A DNA stretch of 33,445 nt, from NCBI GenBank assembly GCA_002702655.1, contig PABB01000016.1, forward strand, positions 1 to 33,445, read 5' to 3'. The stretch's first letter is position 1. The number at the start of each line of letters is the position of its first letter. Made by a program: the position numbers and the translations under genes. Below the pieces are notes generated by a model. The model saw only the letters and a list, made by a program, of their open reading frames with translations, was not told the DNA's origin and searched no databases. Origin of the DNA: Planctomycetaceae bacterium (GTDB lineage Bacteria; Planctomycetota; Planctomycetia; Pirellulales; Lacipirellulaceae). Shown here in pieces: positions 16,276 through 25,090 of the stretch.

Positions 16276-17880
16276 GTGACCACTGCACGACCAACTTCCG
16301 CGCTTTCCAAGCGGACTCGACGCTTGCTTTTATTGGCGGCACTCGGACTGACGACCGGATGCCAGTCTCTAGGGCAGCACGTTGCAATGACCAATCCCTC
16401 GCAAGGTGCTGATGTTAAAACAGCAAACAACGCATCTGCAACGTCGCAGTCACGCGTTCAGACGGTTGGCTACACAGAGATAGTAGCGGAACCATTTTCC
16501 GACAATCAGGACGAGTCGCCGCAGTCCCTGAGGGAGGTAATCGCGGTGGATCGGTCTGGAGCTGTCACGGATGCGAGTTCCATTTACTTGGACAGTCCGG
16601 TGCTGGAGTCCGGCCAGTCCATTGCGGAGAGTGATTCAGTGGTGTTTGGTTCCGCGGTACCCAATTCCGCTATGACCGTCGAGGCATTTGAGACACTTGC
16701 TTTGCAAAACAACCCGACGATTGCAGAACTTGTGGCAACGACTCAGAAAGCGGCCGGCTACCGGACGCAGGTGAGTTTGAGGGCCAATCCGAGCATCGGA
16801 TACCAGGCAAACCAACTGGCTGACTTGGGAACTGATCAGCACACGTTCTATATTTCGCAGACGATCGTCACTGGAAACAAGCTCGCACTCAACCGGAGTG
16901 TGCTGGATCACGCGTTACGTGCTCAATTGCAGCATCTGGAGGCCCAGAAGTACCGAGTGGCGACGGATATCCGCATTAAGTTCTTTGACACACTGGCGGC
17001 CCAGCGACGTGTCCAGTTGATCCAAGACTTCCAGTCGGTGGCAAACAAAGGGCTCGAATTTGCCGAACTGAGAAAGCAGGCCGAAGAGGGGTCACAGTTG
17101 GAGGTCGTTCAAGCGAAAGTCCTAAAGAACGAGATCGATCTGCAACTGCGTCAAGCAATAGCTCGCTTCAACGCAGCCTGGAAGGAATTGGCTGCCTTGG
17201 CGGGAACGCCTCAAATGCCACCAGCCACACTCGAGGGTGAATTGCCGCAGGTCGCAGCGCCCATGGACTGGAACACGGTTGCCGCAAGCATTGTTGTATC
17301 TAGTCCCGAATATCAAGCGGCTCAAGCTCGTGTCAGTCAGGCGAGAGCTTTGATCTGTCGGCATGAGGCACAGCCGATTCCGAATCTGGATGTTTCGTTC
17401 GGGAGCGGCTACGACAACGGTACTGATAACGGTTTGATCAATCTTCAAATTGGTGCGCCAATACCCGTGTTCAATAAGAATCAAGGGAACATTACCGCGG
17501 CACGCGCCGAATACGTTCGCGCCTCACGAGAGGTCGAGCGGATCGAGAACTCGATCAAGGCAAGGTTGGCCAGTGCGGCTGGTGATTTTGACGCATCCAT
17601 GGCCGCGGTCGAGCAATACGCAAGCGATATCCTGCCAAACGCGCAGGAAGGACTCGATCTAGCCGAAATTGCCTATCGGGCTGGCGAAACGAGCTACGTA
17701 CAAGTGCTGGTCGCTCAGAGGACATACTTCGAGACCAATTTGCAGTACATCGCGGCCCAGGCGCTGCTTGGCCAGGCGCGAGCACGGGTCGACGGCTACG
17801 TTTTGACCGGAGCCTTAGACCCGATTGTCGACAACAGCGGGGACGACAGCCTTCGCGGGCTGACCTTTAGCCAGCAATGA
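16276..17880 (+). CDS. Outer-membrane efflux lipoprotein, TolC/CusC/CzcC type
   Basis: The protein has 534 residues. It starts with GTG behind a strong AAGGAGG and has a lipoprotein signal RLLLLAALGLTTGC. A ~100-residue low-complexity N-terminal region precedes two OEP repeats. The first begins FETLALQNNPTIAELVATTQ with the typical NPSIGYQ. The second includes SPEYQAAQARVSQARALICR, then PNLDVSFGSGYDNG and IGAPIPVFNKNQGNI. The final helix has AEIAYRAGETSYVQVLVAQR. It forms the outer-membrane channel for tripartite efflux. It is the only such channel in the window and precedes both adaptor-pump pairs, so it probably serves both. Confidence 0.92.
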   Translation: MTTARPTSALSKRTRRLLLLAALGLTTGCQSLGQHVAMTNPSQGADVKTANNASATSQSRVQTVGYTEIVAEPFSDNQDESPQSLREVIAVDRSGAVTDASSIYLDSPVLESGQSIAESDSVVFGSAVPNSAMTVEAFETLALQNNPTIAELVATTQKAAGYRTQVSLRANPSIGYQANQLADLGTDQHTFYISQTIVTGNKLALNRSVLDHALRAQLQHLEAQKYRVATDIRIKFFDTLAAQRRVQLIQDFQSVANKGLEFAELRKQAEEGSQLEVVQAKVLKNEIDLQLRQAIARFNAAWKELAALAGTPQMPPATLEGELPQVAAPMDWNTVAASIVVSSPEYQAAQARVSQARALICRHEAQPIPNLDVSFGSGYDNGTDNGLINLQIGAPIPVFNKNQGNITAARAEYVRASREVERIENSIKARLASAAGDFDASMAAVEQYASDILPNAQEGLDLAEIAYRAGETSYVQVLVAQRTYFETNLQYIAAQALLGQARARVDGYVLTGALDPIVDNSGDDSLRGLTFSQQ

Positions 17881-17977
17881 CCTTGTCTTAAAAATCATCG
17901 ATTTGCTGTCTTCGCGACGGCAAACAGAGAAACCTGGGAAAAATTCCGGGAAGTCCAAATCGCTATGGACGTTTCTG

Positions 17978-17997
17978 CGATAATTCACGATAATTCC
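17978..17997 (+). promoter_or_regulatory. Direct repeat CGATAATTCa / CGATAATTCc before the copy-B gene
   Basis: Two adjacent 10-bp units (17978-17987, 17988-17997) lie 30 bp before the copy-B start. GATAAT hexamers are the building block of Fur-type sites, and direct repeats also serve response regulators. Which, if any, binds here is unknown. Confidence 0.3.
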
Positions 17998-18026
17998 CTT
18001 GTCGAAATATTTTCAGGAGTTGACAA

Positions 18027-18533
18027 GTGCTGGCCGTTTGCAAAATCACAACCATCGTAGCCATGCTGCTGCACTCGATTTTCGGGTGTTCGCTGCATCA
18101 CGCTGCGGCGTGTGATTCGCACCATCACGGCTGTCACTCTCGTGTATCGGCAGAGCACCTCAGCAGTGGGGCGGCCGAGCACGATTGCTGCTCCGCGGAC
18201 GGCATTGCACACGGCGAATGTTGTGGCGGCGCTGATGAAGGTGAAATTAGTCAAGGTGAATTGACGCTGTCGCCATTTTGCCCGGGCTGTCCGTCCGGTC
18301 CTTGTGACGGGCAGTCACCTGGTTGCCATTCGATCGGCAAATGCAGCTTCGTGCCTTCCAGTCCGGTTGTATTTGCGTGTGACGTTGCGGTAGTCGGGTT
18401 CCTAACTGTCGATCTCGATCCGCACGTTGTATGCAGACGCATGCTCGCGTGGCGAAGTGATCACCGGCAGCGATTTCCGGGTGTCGTTGACCCTCTCACG
18501 CGATGCGCATCTCTTTGCGTTTGGCGCATCTAA
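18027..18533 (+). CDS. Cys/His-rich exported protein (tail family, copy B)
   Basis: The protein has 168 residues with a GTG start and AGGAG seven bases upstream. A short hydrophobic segment (TTIVAMLLHSIFGCSLHH) enters a dense Cys/His region (CDSHHHGCHS, HDCCSADG, HGECCGG, CPGCPSGPCDG). The segment GKCSFVPSSPVVF parallels GRCVYVDARIASP of copy A. It ends CASLCVWRI, matching the family tail. It lies between the TolC-like gene and the adaptor of pump 1, all in one direction, so a role in metal capture or delivery for that pump is likely. That is inference; no named family recognised. Confidence 0.7.
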   Translation: MLAVCKITTIVAMLLHSIFGCSLHHAAACDSHHHGCHSRVSAEHLSSGAAEHDCCSADGIAHGECCGGADEGEISQGELTLSPFCPGCPSGPCDGQSPGCHSIGKCSFVPSSPVVFACDVAVVGFLTVDLDPHVVCRRMLAWRSDHRQRFPGVVDPLTRCASLCVWRI

Positions 18534-18760
18534 ACAAGCTTGGTTTCGGGGCTTAGTCAGCGAGTGAGCAGGTAACACTGCAAAGCACGCACTGAGTGCT
18601 CGTCTTCTGTTTCCAAGCATTAGCCTGATTCTTTTCTTCGCCCGTTGTCGCTGCGCATCGGCAAGTTCGTTGTTGGGCTACCAGGCTGATTCGTTCGCAT
18701 TGGCGGTGAATACCTGTCGTTGGCCGCGCAGTCCCATAGGTTCCATTTTGTGGAGATGAT

Positions 18761-20308
18761 ATGTCAAAGTTGAAGTCATTACTGTCGAAAGCGACCGGTC
18801 CGTTGTTGACGATTGTCGCCATTCTTGTTGCTGTCGTCGTAGGTGGCTTCGCCTTTACCGACTATCCGCAACAATTCGGTTTCGTTGCGGCCACCGAAGT
18901 TTCTGGTCATGAAGGGCACGACCATAGCGACGGAGGTCACGATGATCACTCGGGGCATGATCATGCCGACGGAGCCCATGACGACCACTCCGGTCATGAT
19001 CATGGACATGAGGGGCACGACGAATCCAATTCGATCGAACTGAGCGACCAGGCCCGAGCGAACTTGAAGCTGACGACGCACGCTGTGACCGTTGGCCGAT
19101 TCAATGAATACATCGATGTCCCCGCCGCCGTTGCCGATTGGCCAGGAAGGACACACGTGGCCATTACCTCACCGCTGACCGGTGTAATCAATGCGATCAA
19201 GATCTCGCGGGGTGAACTGATACAAAGCGGACGCCCTCTGTTTACCCTGCGACTGACGCACCAAGACCTGGTGGAAACTCAAGAAAAGTTTCTAACGTCA
19301 CTCGGAGAACTGGACGTGGAGGAACGTGAAATTCAGCGACTCGCTTCGATCTCAGGAACAGGAGCCATCGCGGGAAAAACGAAACTGGCCAGAGAGTACG
19401 AACGAGATAAATTGATGGCCTCGTTGAAAGCAGCCAAACAATCGATGCTGTTGCATGGGTTGACCGGCGAGCAGATCCAGCGTATCGAGCAACGTCGTGA
19501 ACTGATTCGCGAAGTCACTATCTATGCTCCCACCCTTCATGCGGATCGGTCCCTGCATCACGATTCACTCCACGGGCCGAGCGACGCTCTGAGCACCGAA
19601 CAAGTTGCCAGCCTACGGTTCGCATCAATGCAACCGCCGCCGGTCCATCCAGAGCATATCGACGCTGAATTCCTTGTTACGCAACTTGATGTGAGTCGTG
19701 GTGAGTCAGTGCAAGCAGGGCAACACTTGGGGCAACTGTCTGATTACAGCCAGATTCTGATTGAAGGCCAAGCCTATCAACGCGACGGAGAAGCATTGCA
19801 GATGGCGGCAAACACGGGTGCTGCGCTTCAGGCAGTCTTTGAAACCAAGCAGGGGCCGCCACAAGTCGTCGAGAACCTGAAAATCGTCTACATCGGCAAT
19901 GAAGTGAATCGGCAATCGCGAGCACTTCCGTTCTACGTTTCTCTCGAAAACGAAATCGAGAGAACTGAAAAGATCGGCGGGCAACAATTCGTTAGCTGGC
20001 GATTCAAGCCGGGGCAACGCCTGCAGGTTCGAGTTCCTGTGGCTGGATTTGACAATGCCATCGTGGTTCCCAAGGACGCTATCGCCGAAGAGGGCCCCGA
20101 CCGTTTCGTCTTCGTCGAAAACAACAACCACTTTGATCGTGTCGCAGTTCAGGTGCTTGCATCCGATTCAATGAACGTCGCGATCAAAAACGATGGGCAG
20201 GTTTGGCCGGGGCAGTCGATCGCCGTAAGCGGAGCACACCAGTTGCAAATGGCACTCAAAAACAAATCTGGCGGCGCAATCGACCCTCACGCCGGCCACA
20301 ACCATTGA
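18761..20308 (+). CDS. Metal RND efflux adaptor 1 (CusB/CzcB type) with His-rich N terminus
   Basis: The protein has 515 residues. A transmembrane or signal helix (LLTIVAILVAVVVGGFAF) precedes a ~50-residue run of HDHSDGGHDDHSGHDH-like repeats, probably a periplasmic metal sponge. The adaptor body follows: SPLTGVINAIKISRGELIQS (lipoyl), a helical hairpin with ISGTGAIAGKTKL, the beta-barrel, and VVPKDAIAEEGPDRFVFVEN near the end. The C terminus is HAGHNH. The start ATG has GGAG six bases upstream. The pump gene begins 99 bp downstream. The GTGAIAGK motif recurs in the second adaptor at 25091. Confidence 0.9.
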   Translation: MSKLKSLLSKATGPLLTIVAILVAVVVGGFAFTDYPQQFGFVAATEVSGHEGHDHSDGGHDDHSGHDHADGAHDDHSGHDHGHEGHDESNSIELSDQARANLKLTTHAVTVGRFNEYIDVPAAVADWPGRTHVAITSPLTGVINAIKISRGELIQSGRPLFTLRLTHQDLVETQEKFLTSLGELDVEEREIQRLASISGTGAIAGKTKLAREYERDKLMASLKAAKQSMLLHGLTGEQIQRIEQRRELIREVTIYAPTLHADRSLHHDSLHGPSDALSTEQVASLRFASMQPPPVHPEHIDAEFLVTQLDVSRGESVQAGQHLGQLSDYSQILIEGQAYQRDGEALQMAANTGAALQAVFETKQGPPQVVENLKIVYIGNEVNRQSRALPFYVSLENEIERTEKIGGQQFVSWRFKPGQRLQVRVPVAGFDNAIVVPKDAIAEEGPDRFVFVENNNHFDRVAVQVLASDSMNVAIKNDGQVWPGQSIAVSGAHQLQMALKNKSGGAIDPHAGHNH

Positions 20309-20407
20309 TGGTCGCCGGTATGGTAAGCACGAAAGTTTTGAAGAGAACGCCAAAGTGAGCGTCCCTACGAAGTCAGGCAATCAACAAATCATAGATGCGA
20401 ACAAGTC

Positions 20408-23400
20408 ATGTTAGATAGGATCATTCAGTTTTCGCTTAACAATCGTCTGATTGTTCTTGCGCTTGCCGCAATCATGTTGGGTGTCGGTGCTTGGCAAACG
20501 ATCAACTTGCCAATCGACGTGTTTCCCAATTTGAACCGCCCCCGCGTGGTCGTGATGACAGAGGCACCGGGCATGGCTCCTGAGGAAGTCGAGGCTCTGA
20601 TTACGTTCCCTCTGGAGACAGCATTCAATGGTGCCAGCGGCGTAGAAGCGGTTCGCAGTAGTAGCGGCATCGGACTGTCCGTCATCTATGTGGAGTTTGC
20701 ATGGAATACCGACATCTACAACGACCGCCAAATTGTCAACGAAAGGTTGCAACTTGCGTCTGAGAATTTGCCCGACGGTGTTAAGCCGACGCTCGCGCCC
20801 ATCTCGTCAATCATGGGGCAAATTCTGATGTACGGCATGTGGAGTGAGGGTGATGTGACTGAGCCGATGGAAGTTCGCACACTGGCCGACTGGGTCGTTC
20901 GCCAGCGACTTCTAACCATTCCCGGCGTCTCGCAAGTGTTCACGATGGGCGGCGGACGCATGCAGTACCAAGTGCTCGTCGATCCGGACGCGCTTCGAAC
21001 CTATGGTATATCGATGGATGATGTCCACCAAGCGGTCACCCGGTCGAACCTAAATGCAACGGGCGGTTATCTCGACGAACGAGGTGCGAACGAGTTACTG
21101 GTTCGAGGGCTGGGACGAATTACCAGCCTGGAAGACCTGCGGCAGGTCACCATCACGATGCGTGATAGTCGCCCGATTACGCTCGCGGATGTAGCGCAGG
21201 TCATCGAGGGGCCTCAAGTAATGCGAGGTGACTCATCGACTTTATTGCGAACCGAAGACGGCCGGACGGAGGGAGGGCCAGCCGTCGTTTTGACCATTAA
21301 TAAACAGCCCGGCAGCGACACTCGCGCGGTGGATGCAGCAATCGCTGAGGCGCTCGAAGAGCTGAGAGTCTCCCTACCGGACGATATACGTGTTGCCAAG
21401 GTCTATTCGCAACGGATGTTCATTGATCGCGCGATCGAGAATGTGGTGGAGGCGTTGGCCGACGGAGGAGTGCTGGTGCTCGTCATCCTGTTTTTGTTTC
21501 TGCTGAACTTCCGCACGACGTTCATTACGCTCACGGCGATTCCGTTATCAATCATCGCAACCTCTGTCGTGTTTGCAGCGTTCGGCCTGTCAATCAACAC
21601 GATGACATTGGGCGGCTTGGCGGTTGCCATCGGCGAGTTAGTCGATGATGCGATCGTCGATGTCGAGAACATCTTTAGGCGGCTAAAGGAAAACAGACGA
21701 AGCGAATATCCCCGGCCTATTCTACGTGTCGTTTACGAAGCGAGCATCGAGGTCCGAAGCAGTGTTGTGTATGGAACCGCAATTGTCGTGCTAGTGTTCA
21801 TTCCGCTCTTCGCTCTTGAAGGGATGGAAGGCAAATTGTTTGTACCACTCGCGATGGGTTACGTCGTTTCTTTAGTCGCATCACTGGGTGTCTCACTGAC
21901 CGTCACGCCGGTACTCGCGTCACTGCTGCTAGTCGGCAAGAAGTTCTGGCGGTTTGTGGTTCCGGTGCTCGCTCTGGGCATCGCCGCGTTGATCATGTAC
22001 TGGGTGGTACCAAGAGCCATTCACATTTTACACCTACCATTTGACCTGCCCGGCGACCCAATCTGGTGGACGATCGTATTGACTCCCGCAATTTGGGTTT
22101 TGTTGGAAATCATCGAATGGATGCTCGGCGGCGAAGAAGCCGAAGAGGGACGCTTGCTGGAAGGACTCAAAGGCATCGCGGGACTTGCCATCGGATTCAG
22201 TACACGATTCCCAGGACCAGTTCTTGGAGTGGCCGGTGTCATGGTCGCATTTGCTTTCTTTGCTGTCTTGCGACTAGAAAGCGACTTCCTGCCACCATTT
22301 AACGAAGGTGCGGTGCAGGTCAATGCACTGTTGGCCCCGGGGACATCGTTAGCCACAAGCAACAAGATCGGCGAGACTGCTCAAGAATTGTTGATGGAAA
22401 TCGACTCGGTTAGATCGGTCGCCCGACGAACAGGGCGGGCCGAATTGGATGAACATGCCGAAGGTGTCAATGTAACCGAGTTGTTCTTGGAGATGGACGA
22501 AGATGCAGATCGTGAGAAAACCCTACGGACGATTCGCGAAACAATGGAAGACATTCCGGGTGTCGTCTCAAGCACCGAACAACCGCTGGCTCACCTGATC
22601 AGTCATATGATTTCAGGTGTGAAAGCTCAGATCGGAATCAAGTTGTACGGCGACGATCTGGATGTGCTTCGCAACAAAGCGGACGAAATGAAGCAGCGGA
22701 TTTCTGGCGTCGAAGGGTTGACCGACGTCGTGATCGAGCAGCAAACGAATATTCCGCAATTGCGTATCGAACTCAATCGTGCTGCACTGAATCAACACGG
22801 CTTGCAACCTGCTGATGTGATGGAACTCGTTGAAACGGCGATGAATGGAACGGTGGTCAGTCAAGTCTTGCTGGGTCAACGGACCTTTGACTTGCTGGTC
22901 CGAATGGACGAACCGTATCGAGAAGATGTCAAGAAGCTGAAACGATTGGCGGTACCATTGCCCGACGGAGGCATGGTTCCGCTAGAGTCGGTTGCCAACG
23001 TATATGAAAGTGCCGGACCAAATATGATCAAACGCGAACAGGTCCGTCGTCGAATTGTGCTGCAAGCCAATGTGTCCGAGCGCGGAGTCGTCGACGCGGT
23101 GGGAGATATCAAAAAACAGTTGGCCGAAATGGAGCTTCCGCCTGGGTACTTCATTGAGTACGGCGGACAATTCGAAAGCCAGCAGTCAGCCTCTCGCCGA
23201 CTCATGTTTCTCTCTGGGATTGCTTTGCTGGGCATGTTTCTGGTGCTGTACACCTTGTTCGGGAATGTCAACTTCTCCTTGCAGGTCTTGGTCGCTCTGC
23301 CGACGGCCTTTATCGGAGCGGTCGCGGCTCTGGTCATCACGGATCAAAATCTGACGGTCGCGGCGATGGTCGGGTTCATTTCCTTGTGTGGGATTGCAAG

Positions 23401-23785
23401 TCGCAACGGGATTTTGCTGCTCAATCATTATATCCACCTAGTTGAACACGAAGGCGAATCATGGACACGTGAAATGGTCCGTCGTGCGGGTCAAGAACGA
23501 ATGGCTCCGGTGCTGATGACGGCATTGACTTCCGGGATCGGCTTGCTGCCGTTGGCACTTGCCGCTGGTGAACCGGGTAAAGAGATTTTGTACCCGATCG
23601 CAACCGTCATCGTTGGCGGGTTGTTGACGAGCACGTTGGCCGAATTCTTTGTCCGTCCGGCATTGTTCTGGACGATCGGCCAGACGGCGGGCAAGCAAAT
23701 TGTGCGTCACCATCAGGAAGAGATGGAGATAGGTGACTCGAAGCCGAACATCGACAAATCGCAACAACCGGTCCCCGCAACATGA
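20408..23785 (+). CDS. Heavy-metal RND efflux pump 1 (CzcA/CusA superfamily)
   Basis: The protein has 1125 residues. It is an inner-membrane proton-driven pump exporting metal through the adaptor and TolC. The N terminus INLPIDVFPNLNRP and the duplicated porter domains are typical. The helix-4 signature is AIGELVDDAIVDVEN (407-421), with the acidic residues needed for proton transfer. This is neither the CzcA form (DFGxxVDGAVVMVEN) nor the usual CusA form, so its metal is uncertain. It is longer than the usual ~1040 residues because of an insertion at about 512-585 that adds two hydrophobic segments (FVVPVLALGIAALIMYWVV; WWTIVLTPAIWVLLEIIEWM) before helix 7. The C-terminal signature NGILLLNHYIHLVEHEGE is normal. 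Confidence 0.93.
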   Translation: MLDRIIQFSLNNRLIVLALAAIMLGVGAWQTINLPIDVFPNLNRPRVVVMTEAPGMAPEEVEALITFPLETAFNGASGVEAVRSSSGIGLSVIYVEFAWNTDIYNDRQIVNERLQLASENLPDGVKPTLAPISSIMGQILMYGMWSEGDVTEPMEVRTLADWVVRQRLLTIPGVSQVFTMGGGRMQYQVLVDPDALRTYGISMDDVHQAVTRSNLNATGGYLDERGANELLVRGLGRITSLEDLRQVTITMRDSRPITLADVAQVIEGPQVMRGDSSTLLRTEDGRTEGGPAVVLTINKQPGSDTRAVDAAIAEALEELRVSLPDDIRVAKVYSQRMFIDRAIENVVEALADGGVLVLVILFLFLLNFRTTFITLTAIPLSIIATSVVFAAFGLSINTMTLGGLAVAIGELVDDAIVDVENIFRRLKENRRSEYPRPILRVVYEASIEVRSSVVYGTAIVVLVFIPLFALEGMEGKLFVPLAMGYVVSLVASLGVSLTVTPVLASLLLVGKKFWRFVVPVLALGIAALIMYWVVPRAIHILHLPFDLPGDPIWWTIVLTPAIWVLLEIIEWMLGGEEAEEGRLLEGLKGIAGLAIGFSTRFPGPVLGVAGVMVAFAFFAVLRLESDFLPPFNEGAVQVNALLAPGTSLATSNKIGETAQELLMEIDSVRSVARRTGRAELDEHAEGVNVTELFLEMDEDADREKTLRTIRETMEDIPGVVSSTEQPLAHLISHMISGVKAQIGIKLYGDDLDVLRNKADEMKQRISGVEGLTDVVIEQQTNIPQLRIELNRAALNQHGLQPADVMELVETAMNGTVVSQVLLGQRTFDLLVRMDEPYREDVKKLKRLAVPLPDGGMVPLESVANVYESAGPNMIKREQVRRRIVLQANVSERGVVDAVGDIKKQLAEMELPPGYFIEYGGQFESQQSASRRLMFLSGIALLGMFLVLYTLFGNVNFSLQVLVALPTAFIGAVAALVITDQNLTVAAMVGFISLCGIASRNGILLLNHYIHLVEHEGESWTREMVRRAGQERMAPVLMTALTSGIGLLPLALAAGEPGKEILYPIATVIVGGLLTSTLAEFFVRPALFWTIGQTAGKQIVRHHQEEMEIGDSKPNIDKSQQPVPAT

Positions 23786-23804
23786 AAAAGAATGAGTTAC
23801 TGAC

Positions 23805-23823
23805 GCGAGGAGCGTTTCCTCGC
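23805..23823 (+). terminator. Weak hairpin after pump 1
   Basis: GCGAGGA-GCGTT-TCCTCGC is a 7-bp stem with a 5-base loop, 20 bp after the stop. No T run follows, so it may only stabilise the mRNA end. Confidence 0.3.
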
Positions 23824-23915
23824 AATCGTCCAATCCAACGGGCGAATTGGTTAGTCGTTTCGGTGCGTTGCCGAGGCGTTGTTTGTTTCGGAAAGACTCC
23901 CACGGAGGAATGTCA

Positions 23916-24260
23916 ATGTTGAATGTACGGATACTAGCTGTTGTGGCATTGGTCGCGTCGATCGCCATGGGCGGCATGTTGGTTCATGCGACGGAGCCCA
24001 ATGCGGCGGCTCAAGAATTGGTCGAGTACCGCTTGGAAAAGTGGAAAACGACACATGCGGAAGGTGATCAGGGTGAAAAACTGGTCGAGACGCTTAAAAA
24101 GCTTCGCTGCGAAGTCAAAGTCAGCGACCACGGCGGTCATACCGACGTGAATTACCGCTGCCAAAAGTGGCAGCAGTTGGCTTTGAAAAGCCACAAGGAA
24201 GCACACCAGTGGGAAGCCTGGCTGAAAAAGTACGGCTTCGAGACCAAGCATGCTCACTAG
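23916..24260 (+). CDS. Exported single-domain His/Trp protein
   Basis: The protein has 114 residues. A signal peptide (ILAVVALVASIAMGGMLVHA) is followed by one copy of the ~75-residue unit found twice in the 6346 protein. It has VEYRLEKWKTTH, LKKLRCEVKVSDHGGHTDVN, YRCQKWQQLALKSHKEAHQW and WLKKYGFETKHAH. Shared features are the two Trp-Lys or Lys-Trp pairs, Cys in LRCEV, the DHGGH or SHDGH core, YRC/YRI, and the WLKK-GF-H end. The start at ATG 23916 has GGAGGA six bases upstream. A rho-independent-like terminator follows directly at 24278. It lies between the two RND units, so a periplasmic metal role is likely but unproven. Confidence 0.8.
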   Translation: MLNVRILAVVALVASIAMGGMLVHATEPNAAAQELVEYRLEKWKTTHAEGDQGEKLVETLKKLRCEVKVSDHGGHTDVNYRCQKWQQLALKSHKEAHQWEAWLKKYGFETKHAH

Positions 24261-24277
24261 TTCGTGAGCGTTGAAGG

Positions 24278-24320
24278 AATTGGGAGTCGGTAACTTCGTC
24301 CGACTCCCAATTCCGATTTT
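24278..24320 (+). terminator. Rho-independent-type terminator
   Basis: A perfect 13-bp stem AATTGGGAGTCGG / CCGACTCCCAATT with a 9-base loop is followed by CCGATTTT. It lies 18 bp after the His/Trp protein's stop, separating it from the GPHGG lipoprotein. Confidence 0.75.
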
Positions 24321-24349
24321 CCTAATCCTCCTTACCCGGAAATGCCTCG

Positions 24350-24877
24350 ATGAGAACGCAAGTATTCACCCTGACTCTCGCAATGGTCGCAGTGATCGGC
24401 TGCTCCAAAAGCGACTTGCAAACAGACGACACATCGATCGAATCCTCGGAGCCGATCGTCATGGACGAAATGCCGCCGATGATGGACATGGGCGGCCATC
24501 CTGAACATGGACCGCACGGTGGGGAATTGGTCGAACTCGGAAAGGAAGCCTTCCACATCGAGATGCTACACGGCACCGGTGCGGTCGCTATGTATGTGCT
24601 CGATGGTTCGGCAACCAAGCCAGTCGCGATCGAAGCGGACAAGTTGACGGTGAGCCTGAAGCACGATGGGGAGGTGAAGTCGTTTGAACTACCGGCGGAC
24701 CCGCAAGCCGAAGACGAATCCGGAAAGTCATCACGATTCACTTCCACTGAGGTCGAGATGGACCAGTGGATGGAAGCCGGGGCCGAAGGTGCCGTCATCT
24801 TGCAGATCAATGGCAAATCATTCACAGGAAAAATTACGCACGACCACGACCATGGTCATGAAGGACACAGCCATTGA
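24350..24877 (+). CDS. GPHGG-motif periplasmic lipoprotein with His tail
   Basis: The protein has 175 residues. The lipoprotein signal ends MVAVIGC (Cys18). A Met/Asp-rich stretch (MDEMPPMMDMGGHPEHGPHG) leads into GGELVELGKEAFHIEMLHGT and VAMYVLDGSATKPV, a pattern I associate with small periplasmic proteins next to metal RND adaptors in planctomycetes. This is recollection, not a database result. The end is ITHDHDHGHEGHSH. The Met and His clusters fit copper or divalent metal binding. The gene is bracketed by two hairpin terminators, so it may be its own transcript. No catalytic motif is visible. Confidence 0.75.
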   Translation: MRTQVFTLTLAMVAVIGCSKSDLQTDDTSIESSEPIVMDEMPPMMDMGGHPEHGPHGGELVELGKEAFHIEMLHGTGAVAMYVLDGSATKPVAIEADKLTVSLKHDGEVKSFELPADPQAEDESGKSSRFTSTEVEMDQWMEAGAEGAVILQINGKSFTGKITHDHDHGHEGHSH

Positions 24878-24958
24878 GGAACGCGTTGCTCATTCTGCTA
24901 TTTGCAGTCGCCAATCCGCACTCCTCAAGTCGGTCGCGGCGTGTCGCCGCAATCGGCA

Positions 24959-25009
24959 GGTTCCCGGCCTCGGTTACGACTAGCCTCGTGAGGTCGGGAA
25001 CCACCTTTT
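24959..25009 (+). terminator. Probable terminator before adaptor 2
   Basis: The stem GGTTCCCGGCCTC / GAGGTCGGGAACC (one G-T pair) has an 18-base loop and is followed by ACCTTTTG. It lies about 80 bp after the GPHGG lipoprotein stop. Confidence 0.55.
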
Positions 25010-25090
25010 GCAACCAAAGTCAAACTAGTTTCGATGAAATGGATTTCAGTCGAGGAAGCTATTAACTATCGCGAAGATCGATTTTCTCCC

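Noticed and set aside
16092-16412. Plus-strand open frame overlapping the start of the TolC-like gene
   Set aside because: It overlaps a gene with a strong ribosome site and lipoprotein signal in another frame, and has no recognisable features.
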